A DNA stretch of 64,000 nt from Methylobacterium goesingense (GCF_022179225.1 NZ_BPQL01000017.1:44377-108376); one strand, 5' to 3'; shown: positions 54,098 through 62,083, numbered from the stretch's first letter. The notes: generated by a model not told the origin, from the sequence alone. Numbers and translations are program-made.

Positions 54098-54448
54098 TTA
54101 GATCAGATCGGAGAGAACCCGGTCGGACCAGACCAGGGATGCGGAGGGCCGCGGTGGGGCGTCGTGCGGTTCGGCGCGGGACGGCCTCGCGCCACGTGGG
54201 CCGGGCGTAGTCTTCGCGCGCCGCTGCGGCTTCTGGGGGCCGCCGACCGCGTCGTGTTCGAAGAGGAGGCATGCGCCGTCCTCATCCGAAATCCAGCCCC
54301 GGTCCGCCCAGCCGATGAAGCGACCGTCATAGGCATAGACTTTGTCGTCGAGGATGAAGGCCGCCGCCTTGCCGTTCCAGAGATACAGGGAGCGGCCGTC
54401 CTGGCAAAACGCGGCCTCGGAGCCGGCGCGGTCGAAGAACTCGATCAT
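54098..54448 (-). CDS. 4-fold beta-flower domain protein
   Basis: The 116-residue protein begins MIEFFDRAGSEAAFCQDGRSLYLWNGKAAAFILDDKVYAYDGRFIGWADRGWISDEDG, which shows the repeated W/Y-G-x-hydrophobic pattern of the '4-fold beta flower' small domain. The tail is basic/proline-rich and disordered. The gene begins 8 bp after the neighbour and GAGG supports ATG 54448. Function is not known; it closes the small cluster described next. Confidence 0.75.
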   Translation of the reverse strand: MIEFFDRAGSEAAFCQDGRSLYLWNGKAAAFILDDKVYAYDGRFIGWADRGWISDEDGACLLFEHDAVGGPQKPQRRAKTTPGPRGARPSRAEPHDAPPRPSASLVWSDRVLSDLI

Positions 54449-54455
54449 CGACGCC

Positions 54456-54806
54456 TCACGCTCCGATTGCACCGTTGTGGAGGGTGCGCAGATCGACGTA
54501 GCTCATGGTCTCCTTGCTCCAGGTCGGCCCGTCGCAATCGTGCAGCCGCTTGGGCAGGGGCTTGTGCTTGTCGCCCTGGTAGAAGCCCATGACGACGGTC
54601 TGACCGTCGGTGTCGTCGCGCTCGATCCGGTAGGCCGGGCGAACCCCCACGCCGAGGCGGCTGAGGCGGACGCGCAGGGTCGGATTGCTGGCCTGGTCGG
54701 GGACCATGTTGAGGTAGACGCCCTTCAGGTATTCGAGGCGATCCGCCCTGCGGCCCGCGAGGTCCGCGATCGTGACGTTCTCGGCGAGCATGTCGGTCTG
54801 GCTCAT
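54456..54806 (-). CDS. Hypothetical protein, 116 residues
   Basis: The 116-residue soluble protein (MSQTDMLAENVTIADLAGRRADRLEYLKGVYLNMVPDQASNPTLRVRLSRLGVGVRPAYRIERDD...) gave me no family hit from memory. It has a predicted alpha-helix first and a beta-rich middle (VVMGFYQGDKHKPLPKRLHDCDG). GGAGAGACCC upstream of ATG 54806 and a 7-bp gap to the beta-flower gene support coupled expression. Confidence 0.7.
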   Translation of the reverse strand: MSQTDMLAENVTIADLAGRRADRLEYLKGVYLNMVPDQASNPTLRVRLSRLGVGVRPAYRIERDDTDGQTVVMGFYQGDKHKPLPKRLHDCDGPTWSKETMSYVDLRTLHNGAIGA

Positions 54807-54827
54807 GATGGGTCTCTCCGGGTTGGG

Positions 54828-54879
54828 ATGGGGCGCCGCTCGGCGCCAGGGTGTTGGAGTGGGGCGCCTCTCGGCGCCG
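54828..54879. repeat. Two tandem GGCGCC hairpins in an intercistronic gap
   Basis: GGCGCC-GCTC-GGCGCC (54832-54847) and GGCGCC-TCTC-GGCGCC (54863-54878) are near-identical hairpins 31 bp apart inside the 100-bp gap between the transglutaminase and the 116-residue gene. They could slow or attenuate transcription or stabilise the mRNA. Confidence 0.6.
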
Positions 54880-54906
54880 GGGCTTAAGGAACGCGCGCGG
54901 CGCGCG

Positions 54907-55722
54907 TCAGGCGATGGGCGGGGCTTCCTCGGTCGTGACCACGAACCGGGTCAGGGTGTTGGCCCCGAAGGTCAGGGTGAGCGGCACGTCGGCGGCATCG
55001 CGCCCGTAGGCGATCAGGATGCGGCCGATCCGCGAGGCGTTGTTGCGTGGATCGAAGGTGTGCCAGCGGCCGTCGAGATGGACTTCCATCCAGGCCGCGA
55101 AGTCGCCCGGGGCGTGCGGCAGCGGTAAGCCGATGTCGCTGACGTAGCCGTTGCAGTAGCGGGCCGGGATGTTCAGGCAGCGGCAGAACGCGATGGCGAG
55201 ATGCGCGTAGTCGCGGCAGACGCCGCGCTGCTCCTCGAACACGTCGAAAGCGGTCCGCGTGGCGCGCGCATGCTCGTACCCGAAGGTGATCCGGTCGTGC
55301 ACGTAGTCGCAGATGGCCTGGACGCGGCTCCAGCCCGGAGGAAGATGGCCGAACAGGTCCCAGGCGATCTGCGAGAGACGGTCCGTCTCGCAGTAGCGGC
55401 TCCCCAGCAGGAACAGCAGGCTGTCGGTCGGAAGCTTCGCCACGGGCGTCTCCGGCGCGTCGACGCAGGGCTGGTCCCCGCGTCCCGCGTCGCGCACCAC
55501 CGTCTCAGTCTTCAGCGTGAAGGTGCCGGCCGGCGCTATCATGCGCTGGCACCAGTTGCCGAAGCTGTCGCGGTAGCCCTCCAGAGGCACGGAGGGGCTC
55601 GTGACGAGGTGGTCCGGGCGCTCGAGGTCGGAGACCCGCGACGCATGCACGTTGAGGGTCGCGATGACCGGCGTGGGCTGGGGAAACGCGTAGGTCATCT
55701 CGCAACCGACAAGGATGCGCAT
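54907..55722 (-). CDS. Transglutaminase-like cysteine protease family protein
   Basis: The 271-residue protein has the transglutaminase-core catalytic triad: Cys in QRGVCRDYAHLAIAFCR, His in AAWMEVHLDGRWHTF and Asp in FDPRNNASRIGR, preceded by a beta-sandwich N-terminal region. Such bacterial proteins are proteases or protein-modifying enzymes rather than true crosslinkers. No ATP-grasp partner (usual in related operons) is seen nearby. GGAGAAAGCCT supports the ATG at 55722. Confidence 0.9.
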   Translation of the reverse strand: MRILVGCEMTYAFPQPTPVIATLNVHASRVSDLERPDHLVTSPSVPLEGYRDSFGNWCQRMIAPAGTFTLKTETVVRDAGRGDQPCVDAPETPVAKLPTDSLLFLLGSRYCETDRLSQIAWDLFGHLPPGWSRVQAICDYVHDRITFGYEHARATRTAFDVFEEQRGVCRDYAHLAIAFCRCLNIPARYCNGYVSDIGLPLPHAPGDFAAWMEVHLDGRWHTFDPRNNASRIGRILIAYGRDAADVPLTLTFGANTLTRFVVTTEEAPPIA

Positions 55723-55817
55723 AGGCTTTCTCCGAAGGTATCATCACCGCGGTGATGTCCGCGCATGGCCGTGGCGGGCGGGCCCCGCGTGTTCGAGCGA
55801 CTGTCGCCCGCCGCTGC

Positions 55818-56081
55818 TCAGTGCAGCGTCGGGGGCGGCTCCAGGAAGGCGCGCATGCCACCTCCCTCCTCGACGGCTTCCGTGAAGGCGTCGAGGGTAT
55901 CCTCGTCGGACACGAAGGTGGTGCTCCAGATCGTCGACCATCCCGCCGGATCGATGATCTCCAGGGTCCAGGGGTCCTGCGTGCCGGCGAAACGGTAGAC
56001 GTTCACCGTGACCGTGATGCCGTCCTGGGTCGCTCGTCCGGTCAGGTCCGAGAATTCCATGTTCGGCTTCTCGTGGGTCAT
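55818..56081 (-). CDS. Hypothetical small protein upstream of the transglutaminase
   Basis: The 87-residue acidic protein (MTHEKPNMEFSDLTGRATQDGITVTVNVYRFAGTQDPWTLEIIDPAGWSTIWSTTFVSDEDTLDAFTEAVEEGGGM) has a beta-rich core and a C-terminal helix. It looks like a small beta-barrel module, but I recognise no family. It is the most upstream member of a four-gene minus-strand row (55818-56081, 54907-55722, 54456-54806, 54098-54448). Confidence 0.65.
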   Translation of the reverse strand: MTHEKPNMEFSDLTGRATQDGITVTVNVYRFAGTQDPWTLEIIDPAGWSTIWSTTFVSDEDTLDAFTEAVEEGGGMRAFLEPPPTLH

Positions 56082-56355
56082 GAGGGGTCTTTCTCGTCGG
56101 GCGAGTTCACCGAAGGGATGCGGACGCGTCCCTCTCTCATGAGCCGAAGGGATAGCCTTAGCAGAGTTCTTGCTGAAACGGGTCGAAAAAGCTCGATTCC
56201 CGTGCCGGACATCGTCCTCACTCTCCGGCCATTGATCATCGCTCAGCGGGAATGCCGGAAATAGGCCCGGTCCGCCGACGAAAGCCCTTTTCCGGCGGGA
56301 CACGGACGGGGGAGCCGCGAAGGACGCCTTCGCCGAGACACGCGAGGGCCTGATT

Positions 56356-56547
56356 CTAAAGGCCCTGGCCGTGCGGGGACAGCTTGGCGACGAGGAAGAG
56401 CCCGGCGCCGACCGCGAGAAGGCCTCTGGACAGCCATGAGAAGGCGACGACACCCGCGCCATCGTCCAGCGAGCGCAGGTGGGCGACCTGCGCGAACATC
56501 GCGGCCCAATAGGCGGACCACAGGGCGAGGACGGAGGTGAACCACAT
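56356..56547 (-). CDS. Small membrane protein
   Basis: The 63-residue protein (MWFTSVLALWSAYWAAMFAQVAHLRSLDDGAGVVAFSWLSRGLLAVGAGLFLVAKLSPHGQGL) has two hydrophobic helices. The gene is short and its ribosome site is not strong, so it is supported mainly by its hydrophobic pattern and codon bias. Confidence 0.45.
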   Translation of the reverse strand: MWFTSVLALWSAYWAAMFAQVAHLRSLDDGAGVVAFSWLSRGLLAVGAGLFLVAKLSPHGQGL

Positions 56548-56571
56548 CGGCCCGTTCGATCCCCCGCCGCC

Positions 56572-56790
56572 CTAGCTTCCGGTGCGTCGCTCGTGCCGCC
56601 AGAGCGCGACGGCCTGCCGCCGTGCCTCGAAGGCGCGACGGATCGGCGTTCCATCCTCGCCCCGGCCCTCCGCGCGGTATCCGAATTCCAGAACGCCGTC
56701 CGGACCGAACCGCCGCGTCATCTCGGAGCGCCAGACGCTATCGGTGCGGGCAAGGCACGCTTCGGTCTCAGCCAGTCGGTTCATGGGCAT
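56572..56790 (-). CDS. Possible small basic protein
   Basis: The 72-residue reading frame (MPMNRLAETEACLARTDSVWRSEMTRRFGPDGVLEFGYRAEGRGEDGTPIRRAFEARRQAVALWRHERRTGS) shows sensible amphipathic helices. An overlapping frame on the other strand is also open, so this is tentative. Confidence 0.35.
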   Translation of the reverse strand: MPMNRLAETEACLARTDSVWRSEMTRRFGPDGVLEFGYRAEGRGEDGTPIRRAFEARRQAVALWRHERRTGS

Positions 56791-57104
56791 CGTGGCTATC
56801 CTGGCATGGCGGGTCATGGAGTTCAACGCGATCCCGTGCCATTCGCTCCCCGAACGCTGCCGGCCACGCGGCCATCGCGCTTCGGCGTTCGAACCGAGGC
56901 TACGGCGCGCCGTCGCGTGCACGGGCCGCTCGCCGCCGCACTCGCGTTCCAGGTGCGCGGTCCCGTAGTGGCGTGGCACGAGATTGGCGGAGGCTGGGAG
57001 GCGTCGTATACAGGTTCTTCACTGGCGCATTGGCGACAGAATAAAACTGCGCATCGCACGCCGGCCCGACGAGCCCGCCAAATGCTCACAATTCTGTAGG
57101 GAAA

Positions 57105-57181
57105 TGGCGCACCCGACACGATTCGAACGTGTGACCTTTGCCTTCGGAGGGCAACGCTCTATCCAGCTGAGCTACGGGTGC
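57105..57181 (-). tRNA. tRNA-Arg (anticodon CCG)
   Basis: A complete 77-nt cloverleaf on the minus strand: acceptor GCACCCG...CGGGTGC-G-CCA, the D-stem/loop (AGCTCAGCTGGATAGAGC), anticodon arm TTGCC-CTCCGAA-GGCAA with CCG at 34-36, and T arm ending GTTCGAATC. Encoded CCA is present at 57105-57107. It reads CGG codons. Confidence 0.93.
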
Positions 57182-57438
57182 TGACCGTGTCGCTCTGGTA
57201 GCCCATGCGGCGGCCTTTCGCAACGGGGCAGTGGGGGCCTTTGGGCTCGAGGGGGCTGCGCGGGCCCCAAAGATTCCGGTTGCGAGGTCGATGCGTGACG
57301 GGCCCCGGGTGGAGAGGGGGCTGACGGCATGTCGCTTGGCCTGGGCGCAATCGCACCGGGCGCGGAACATTGGCCGACCTCGTCGGTCCTCATGGGCCGG
57401 TCCAGCGACCGGTCGTTCCCCATCCGCGGAGTTCCTCC

Positions 57439-58137
57439 TTGTCGACCAAAACTCGGATCTACACGTCGCCGTCGGCGTTCCCGAACCCCCAGCGCCTTCG
57501 CCTGTTCCTGCATGAGAAGGGCATCGCCGATGCCTTTGAGGAGGTGATCTACGACATGGCCCCGAAAGGGGAACAGCGCGGCTGGCGCCATCTCAAGATG
57601 AACCCGTGGGGCGAGACACCGACGCTCGAACTGCCCGACGGCACCTACCTGTCGGAATCGTCCGCGATCGTGCGCTACCTCGATGCGCACCACGCGGGCC
57701 GCAGGATCACCGGTGAAACGCCCCTCGCGCAGGGGCTCGACGCGATGTGGGACAATCGTGTCTGGGTGCAGATCCTCTATCGGCTCACGACGCAGTTCCA
57801 CGTCCTGCATCAGGGTCTCGGGCCGAAGCTCGAACTGACGAGCAATCCGCAATGGGGCGAGCATTGCCGCAAGGAGGCCCTGTCGCACGCCGCCCTCGTC
57901 GACCGGCACCTGGCCGAAGGCCGCGACTGGCTGCTGGGCGGCGAGCACCCGACCTTCGCGGACATCACCCTCTGCACGGCCATCGCCTTCTCGAAGTTCG
58001 GTCCCGTCGCCACGCCGCTCGACGAGCGGTTCGAGCACCTCGACCACTTCTGGCAGCGCTGGAAGGCCCGCGACAGCTTCCGAAAGGCCTATGTGGATGG
58101 CGGCGGCCTCGCGGAATTGGCAGCCCTCTCGCAGTAG
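57439..58137 (+). CDS. Glutathione S-transferase family protein
   Basis: The 232-residue protein has an N-terminal thioredoxin-like fold (SAFPNPQRLRLFLHEKGIADAFEEVIYDM...NPWGETPTLELPDGTYLSESSAIVRYLD) and a helical C-terminal domain. The Glu-Ser motif in YLSESSAIVRYLD is the glutathione-binding box. GGAGTTCCTCC before a TTG at 57439 gives the best start; upstream codons are not family-like. Confidence 0.85.
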   Translation: MSTKTRIYTSPSAFPNPQRLRLFLHEKGIADAFEEVIYDMAPKGEQRGWRHLKMNPWGETPTLELPDGTYLSESSAIVRYLDAHHAGRRITGETPLAQGLDAMWDNRVWVQILYRLTTQFHVLHQGLGPKLELTSNPQWGEHCRKEALSHAALVDRHLAEGRDWLLGGEHPTFADITLCTAIAFSKFGPVATPLDERFEHLDHFWQRWKARDSFRKAYVDGGGLAELAALSQ

Positions 58138-58356
58138 CAGCGGGTCGATGCGGGGCGCGTCCTTCCTACGGGCGGGACGCGTCCTCACCGCTCCGTCGCC
58201 GAACCCTGCGAGGATCCGCTTCGCCTGTCCGCGCCCGATGAGCGCGCGGGCTATTGGCGGTTTCGATGGAACGGGAGGTCCGGTTCGGCGGCCAAAGCAA
58301 TTTTTCGGCCCTGCGTCGAAACCCAGAACCAAAATTCTAACACGTGCCAGGAAAAG

Positions 58357-58405
58357 TGGTGCCGGTTGCGGGACTTGAACTCGCGACCTACCGCTTACAA
58401 GGCGG
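58357..58405 (-). other. 3' fragment of a tRNA-Thr(TGT) gene (probable att site)
   Basis: Read on the minus strand, 58405 to 58357 gives the anticodon loop CTTGTAA with TGT at 34-36, the anticodon 3' stem GCGGT, the GGTCGCGAGTTCAAGTCCCGC T-arm, acceptor AACCGGC, A and CCA. The 5' half is missing: upstream bases do not pair or resemble a D arm. The fragment ends 14 bp from an integrase stop, which is typical of an attL/attR copy left by tRNA-targeted integration. Confidence 0.75.
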
Positions 58406-58418
58406 GTATATCCGAAAT

Positions 58419-59762
58419 TTAAATTGTTGCCGCGGTTGAGGATTTTACGGCGTTATCATTGCCGTGTTGCGCTTGTGTTGCAGGTTCAATCGATCCCAGG
58501 ACGGAAAGCTCACCTGCCGTAGCGGCACGGCGATCCGCACGGCCGGCCGAAAACAAGTGTCCATATACGCGTTGCGTGAACTCAGGGGACTCGTGCCCGG
58601 CCCACTCGCTCACCTGTTTGATGTTGGCGCCCTCGTCGATCCAGAGAGACACTGCGAAGTGTCGAAAGCTGTGAGGAGTCCATCGAGGTGAGCCATCCAC
58701 AGCAACGATCCCAAGCGCGATTTGGAGAGGGCCGATTTGGCGATTGACGATATTTGGATAGCCCAGAGGTGTCGCCGCATCTGAAGGGAAAACCAGGCCT
58801 TCAGACCTGCCGTTGATCGCCCTCCAGTTACCCAGGATCGTAGCGAGTTGTGGCCCGATCGGGATGTTGCGCAACGCCGCAACCGTCTTCACCCGATCCA
58901 GGCTGTTGAACCGATCGACGCCCTCACGCACCTCGAGGTGTTCCGGCATCACTCGTCCCCACGCCAATCCTCTAGCTTCTCCAATGCGCAGGCCTGCAAG
59001 GGCCATCGTTGCCAGCATTGGCCGAAGCCATGGCGTTGGACGAAACGCCTCTACCTCGGCTCCCACATGGTCTGCTCTGAACGCACGCAGAGCTTTGATG
59101 GGATGACCGGGCACCACACGGCGGACCTCAATTGTTCGGAGCCCCGAGGTGGAGCGCTCTCGAGCCACGAGAAACAGTCCCTCTACGTCCGCTGCCGCCG
59201 CCAGCAGCGCCCGCACGGACTCGCGCTCTGGGACGCGGATCGTATCCTCAGCGTCGCGGATCTCCGCACGGCGTGTCTTCCTCCGGCTGCGAAGCGAGCG
59301 AACAGGATTGGTAAAGGCCAGCCGCCGTCGAATTGCCTCGTCAAAGACTGCCCCGAGCACAATGCGTGCCCGCCGGCACGTGTCGTCTGTGCGGCCATCG
59401 ACTCTCAACCTCTCCAGCCAATCTCCGACATCAGCAGGGTGAAGCTTTGGGAGAAACCGCGTACCCAGAAAGGGACGCACATGGCCACCGTAATAAGTCC
59501 GATAATTCTCGATCGTTGATCTTGCGGCCTCGTCTGCCTTAAGCGCTGTGATGAGCAACGCGTAGGCCTGATCAACCGTGCTCGCGGTTCGGTCCGGCAC
59601 ATGGCTCCCGGCTGCGACCTCACTCTTAGCTCTGGTGAGGAAGGCATCCGCCTCTTTTTTGGTTGGGAACTGTTTGAACCGCCTTTTCCCTTCCCCGTCG
59701 ACGTACCCTGCCAACCAAACCGACTTACCGCTTGGTAGCGTCCGCTTTCGAATTGTCGCCAT
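58419..59762 (-). CDS. int: Tyrosine integrase (site-specific recombinase)
   Basis: The 447-residue protein has an Arm-type N-terminus (MATIRKRTLPSGKSVWLAGYVDGEGKRRFKQFPTKKEADAFL), a SAM-like core-binding domain, and a catalytic domain with the Arg in ALAGLRIGEARGLAW, HSFRHFAVSLW (His-x-x-Arg) and the nucleophilic Tyr in RVYGHLF. A 40-residue insertion (RERSTSGLRTIEVRRVVPGHPIKALRA...) interrupts the catalytic part. ATG 59762 is supported by family length. It would integrate and excise the element at the tRNA-Thr attachment site. Confidence 0.9.
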   Translation of the reverse strand: MATIRKRTLPSGKSVWLAGYVDGEGKRRFKQFPTKKEADAFLTRAKSEVAAGSHVPDRTASTVDQAYALLITALKADEAARSTIENYRTYYGGHVRPFLGTRFLPKLHPADVGDWLERLRVDGRTDDTCRRARIVLGAVFDEAIRRRLAFTNPVRSLRSRRKTRRAEIRDAEDTIRVPERESVRALLAAAADVEGLFLVARERSTSGLRTIEVRRVVPGHPIKALRAFRADHVGAEVEAFRPTPWLRPMLATMALAGLRIGEARGLAWGRVMPEHLEVREGVDRFNSLDRVKTVAALRNIPIGPQLATILGNWRAINGRSEGLVFPSDAATPLGYPNIVNRQIGPLQIALGIVAVDGSPRWTPHSFRHFAVSLWIDEGANIKQVSEWAGHESPEFTQRVYGHLFSAGRADRRAATAGELSVLGSIEPATQAQHGNDNAVKSSTAATI

Positions 59763-59821
59763 CCTATTACATCCATTGCATAAATCTGGCGCATGGCTTC
59801 GTAAACCACTACGAAACACAT

Positions 59822-59848
59822 CGCCATGTAAGATTTTTACATATGGCG
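59822..59848. promoter_or_regulatory. Imperfect palindrome upstream of the low-GC gene
   Basis: CGCCATGTAA (59822-59831) faces TTACATATGGCG (59837-59848) across GATTT. It lies in the 136-bp gap between the divergent integrase and low-GC gene and resembles a phage-type repressor/excisionase operator. Confidence 0.4.
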
Positions 59849-59898
59849 CTTGACGCGTCCACCGAGTCATGTAATTTTTTTCGACATGGGGCTGCGCG

Positions 59899-60546
59899 AT
59901 GGCGTTCTTTAATGATCTCGTCAAATCAATCGCGGCGATTGAGGAGATGGACGAAATAACCGTCAGAGGAATTGGAATCAATGTTCGCGAAAAGGGGCTT
60001 ATTTCAAAAGGAGGTAGGGGGCTTTCCGCTGCAAAAATGTCAGCTCAGGATGCCGCAAATCTTTTAATAGGTGTCAACGCTTCGGCCTCATCGAAGGAAG
60101 CTGCGGACTGCGTTGAAAAATACGGGATGTTCAAACTGAAGAATGCGAACGGCCTGTCTGTAAAGGGACGCGATCTTCTCAACGAAATTTGGGAAAACGA
60201 CATTTCCTTCGGTGAGTTTTTGGCGCGGTTGATTGTTATGTCTGGACCCGAGCAAGAAAAAATAGAACCCTTAGGAGAATTCATCTTCAATAATGTTGAT
60301 TTTCCGAAGGGTGGAATTAGCAAAGCAGATATGTGCCTGAAGATCGACAGGCATATCAGTCTAGAGATTGTCTTCATCAAAGGTCAATCAAAAGCTGGTT
60401 TGAGGTTCCGGGACTTCCAAACGCGTAGTACCTACGCACAGCTTCTGTTTGTAGGTAGTGGCGAAGATTATCAAGGCGATCGCTTCGATACCACTATTTT
60501 CACACAGCGGACATTGAGAGCTGTTGGAAATACAATCGCAAAATAG
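59899..60546 (+). CDS. Hypothetical protein of the integrated element (low GC)
   Basis: The 215-residue protein (MAFFNDLVKSIAAIEEMDEITVRGIGINVREKGLISK...) is soluble, of mixed alpha/beta character, with no recognised family. Its coding DNA is visibly AT-richer than neighbours on both sides (many AAA/GAT/ATT codons), which points to recent acquisition. It opens the putative module of the element and precedes an HTH gene by 14 bp. Confidence 0.75.
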   Translation: MAFFNDLVKSIAAIEEMDEITVRGIGINVREKGLISKGGRGLSAAKMSAQDAANLLIGVNASASSKEAADCVEKYGMFKLKNANGLSVKGRDLLNEIWENDISFGEFLARLIVMSGPEQEKIEPLGEFIFNNVDFPKGGISKADMCLKIDRHISLEIVFIKGQSKAGLRFRDFQTRSTYAQLLFVGSGEDYQGDRFDTTIFTQRTLRAVGNTIAK

Positions 60547-60560
60547 CGGAGATTATCAAA

Positions 60561-60806
60561 ATGGCCAATGTATCAACACGCCTGCTAGGCGTGAACGATC
60601 CCGGCTTACAACTCGCCGAGGATCTTATGACGGGCGCCGACGCCATCGCCGCTTTCATGTTTGGTGATGCAACGGAGGCAAATCGGCGTCGAGTTTATCA
60701 CTCGGCCGACAAGCTGGGGCTTCCTTGCTTCAAGCTCGGTGGCACCCTCTGCGCTCGGCGCTCAACGATCCTCTCTTGGATCGAAAAACAGGAGAGCGCA
60801 GCATGA
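60561..60806 (+). CDS. Small HTH/excisionase-like DNA-binding protein
   Basis: The 81-residue protein has a C-terminal segment DATEANRRRVYHSADKLGLPCFKLGGTLCARRSTILSWIEKQE, a winged-helix/AlpA-like helix-turn-helix with the diagnostic LCARRSTILSWI end. Such proteins regulate integrase or act as excisionase. Its stop overlaps the ATG of the DUF6074 gene (ATGA). Confidence 0.75.
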   Translation: MANVSTRLLGVNDPGLQLAEDLMTGADAIAAFMFGDATEANRRRVYHSADKLGLPCFKLGGTLCARRSTILSWIEKQESAA

Positions 60807-61057
60807 GCGGGGTGATCCTCCCATTTCCGCGGGTACAGGATCGCCGCTTCATCCAGCGCCATGCTGCTCACATGGCGGCTGCTTCCAGCACTGCGAAAGC
60901 CGAGGCGCATTTGCAGCGTCAGTTGAGCATCCAAAGGGCAGCCCTCGAGCGTCGCGGGATCGATCCAGCTGCCGTGTCCGCGGAGATCCAGGCCATAGAG
61001 TGCAGCATTCGAGCAGCATGCTGGACTTTCCTTCTCGCACCTGGAGGAGCGGCATGA
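60803..61057 (+). CDS. DUF6074 family protein
   Basis: The 84-residue protein (VILPFPRVQDRRFIQRHAAHMAAASSTAKAEAHLQRQLSIQRAALERRGIDPAAVSAEIQAIECSIRAACWTFLLAPGGAA) matches the DUF6074 pattern common on Rhizobiales mobile elements. It is mostly alpha-helical. ATGA overlaps on both ends (60803-60806 with the gene before, 61054-61057 with the gene after) show tight co-translation. Confidence 0.8.
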   Translation: MSGVILPFPRVQDRRFIQRHAAHMAAASSTAKAEAHLQRQLSIQRAALERRGIDPAAVSAEIQAIECSIRAACWTFLLAPGGAA

Positions 61058-61632
61058 GCGAACACGTCACAGCTAGGAGGGCCGACGCCACAGGACGCTC
61101 GACGGGCAAATTCCTCGACTCGAAATTCAGGAAATCGAACAGCGTCCCAAAAGGCCAAGCGTTCGTTTGGTTCACCCGCGAAATGCTGGAGAGCCCAGCA
61201 TGGAGGGCGATGTCTCAAAATGCTCGCCTTGCTGTCGATCGAGTCTGTGTGGAGCACATGAGCCATGGTGGCGGACAGAACGGTGCTCTGCCCGTCACCT
61301 ACGATGATTTTGAACACGCTGGCATTCGGCGGGGTAGCATTCGCAGAGCAATTGCTGAGGCCCTTGCCCTCGGCTTCATAGAGATGACGCGGAAAGGCAC
61401 TCGGGGTTGGGGAGAGTTCACCGGAGAGCCGAGCCATTTCCGATTGGCTTGGCTGCCAACCTCAGAAAATGGCGCTGTCACCATCCGGTGGAAACGCTTC
61501 GAAACTTTGGCGGAGGCCGAACGGGTCGCAGCCGCCGCACGCGAGGAAGCATCAAGCCGGCGTAATTTATCGGAAATCAAAGACCAGCGAGACCCGGTAA
61601 TTCGGCGGGTTCGTAAATTCAAAAGCCAGTGA
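61054..61632 (+). CDS. Winged-helix protein of a mobile element, possible replication initiator
   Basis: The 192-residue protein contains FVWFTREMLESPAWRAMSQNARLAVDRVCVEHMSHGGGQNGALPVTYDDFEHAGIRRGSIRRAIAEALALGFIEMTRKG, a conserved helix-rich wHTH seen in Rhizobiales plasmid and prophage proteins. The tail is rich in Arg/Ala coiled-coil-like segments. The gene ends in the first of four iteron-like repeats, so a Rep-type role is tempting but unproven. Confidence 0.7.
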   Translation: MSEHVTARRADATGRSTGKFLDSKFRKSNSVPKGQAFVWFTREMLESPAWRAMSQNARLAVDRVCVEHMSHGGGQNGALPVTYDDFEHAGIRRGSIRRAIAEALALGFIEMTRKGTRGWGEFTGEPSHFRLAWLPTSENGAVTIRWKRFETLAEAERVAAAAREEASSRRNLSEIKDQRDPVIRRVRKFKSQ

Positions 61633-61717
61633 CATTTCTGACTTTTTGCCAGTGTCACTTGTAGCGCTGATCCAGTGCCAGAAGTGTAACCACTGAGGCC
61701 AGTGTCACTTCTGTAAC
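61626..61717. repeat. Iteron-like direct repeats (CCAGTGNCA...)
   Basis: Four copies of a CCAGTG(A/T/C)CA... motif start at 61626, 61649, 61672 and 61699 (spacings 23, 23 and 27 bp). The third is partly inverted (CCAGTGCCAGAAGTGTAAC); the fourth reads CCAGTGTCACTTCTGTAAC. An AT-rich patch (ACTATTAATATC) follows. The 23-bp phasing is about two helical turns, as in plasmid origins. Confidence 0.6.
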
Positions 61718-61846
61718 TACTATTAATATCTTGGCTGGGTTCACGGTCGCTGACTTCATGACGCCCCGGTCTCCGCCTCATCGAAATCCCGAGATCTGCT
61801 GCCGATGCAGCGGAATGACCTGGCATGATCCAGGAGGAGAACCCTC

Positions 61847-62083
61847 ATGTCCAAAATCCATGAAGCTCGTGAGGCGCTTGCTGACGTCCTCAGGGACACC
61901 GCCCGCTGGCGTCGAGAAAGAGCAGAGCAACTCCCCGAGAACTTGCATAGGCCGTGGACCACAAACGGGGTCAAGTCCAACATGGCTCGAAGCCATACCT
62001 TAAGGAGGACCACTTTTCAGGGGGGAGGCAAATCGACTGCTTCTCCCCTAACCGACTCAGGTCTGTGCCCGTCACAGGGCTGA
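61847..62083 (+). CDS. Small hypothetical protein of the element
   Basis: The 78-residue protein (MSKIHEAREALADVLRDTARWRRERAEQLPENLHRPWTT...) is helical and basic at first and then low-complexity. CAGGAGGAGAACCCTC upstream is a strong ribosome site. The first 35 residues are typical of small regulators; the tail may be read-through after a lost end. Function unknown. Confidence 0.5.
   Translation: MSKIHEAREALADVLRDTARWRRERAEQLPENLHRPWTTNGVKSNMARSHTLRRTTFQGGGKSTASPLTDSGLCPSQG

Noticed and set aside
56791..57104. Plus- and minus-strand frames near the tRNA-Arg gene
   Set aside because: Overlapping frames on both strands, none with good start signals or protein-like composition; the 300-bp gap is treated as non-coding.
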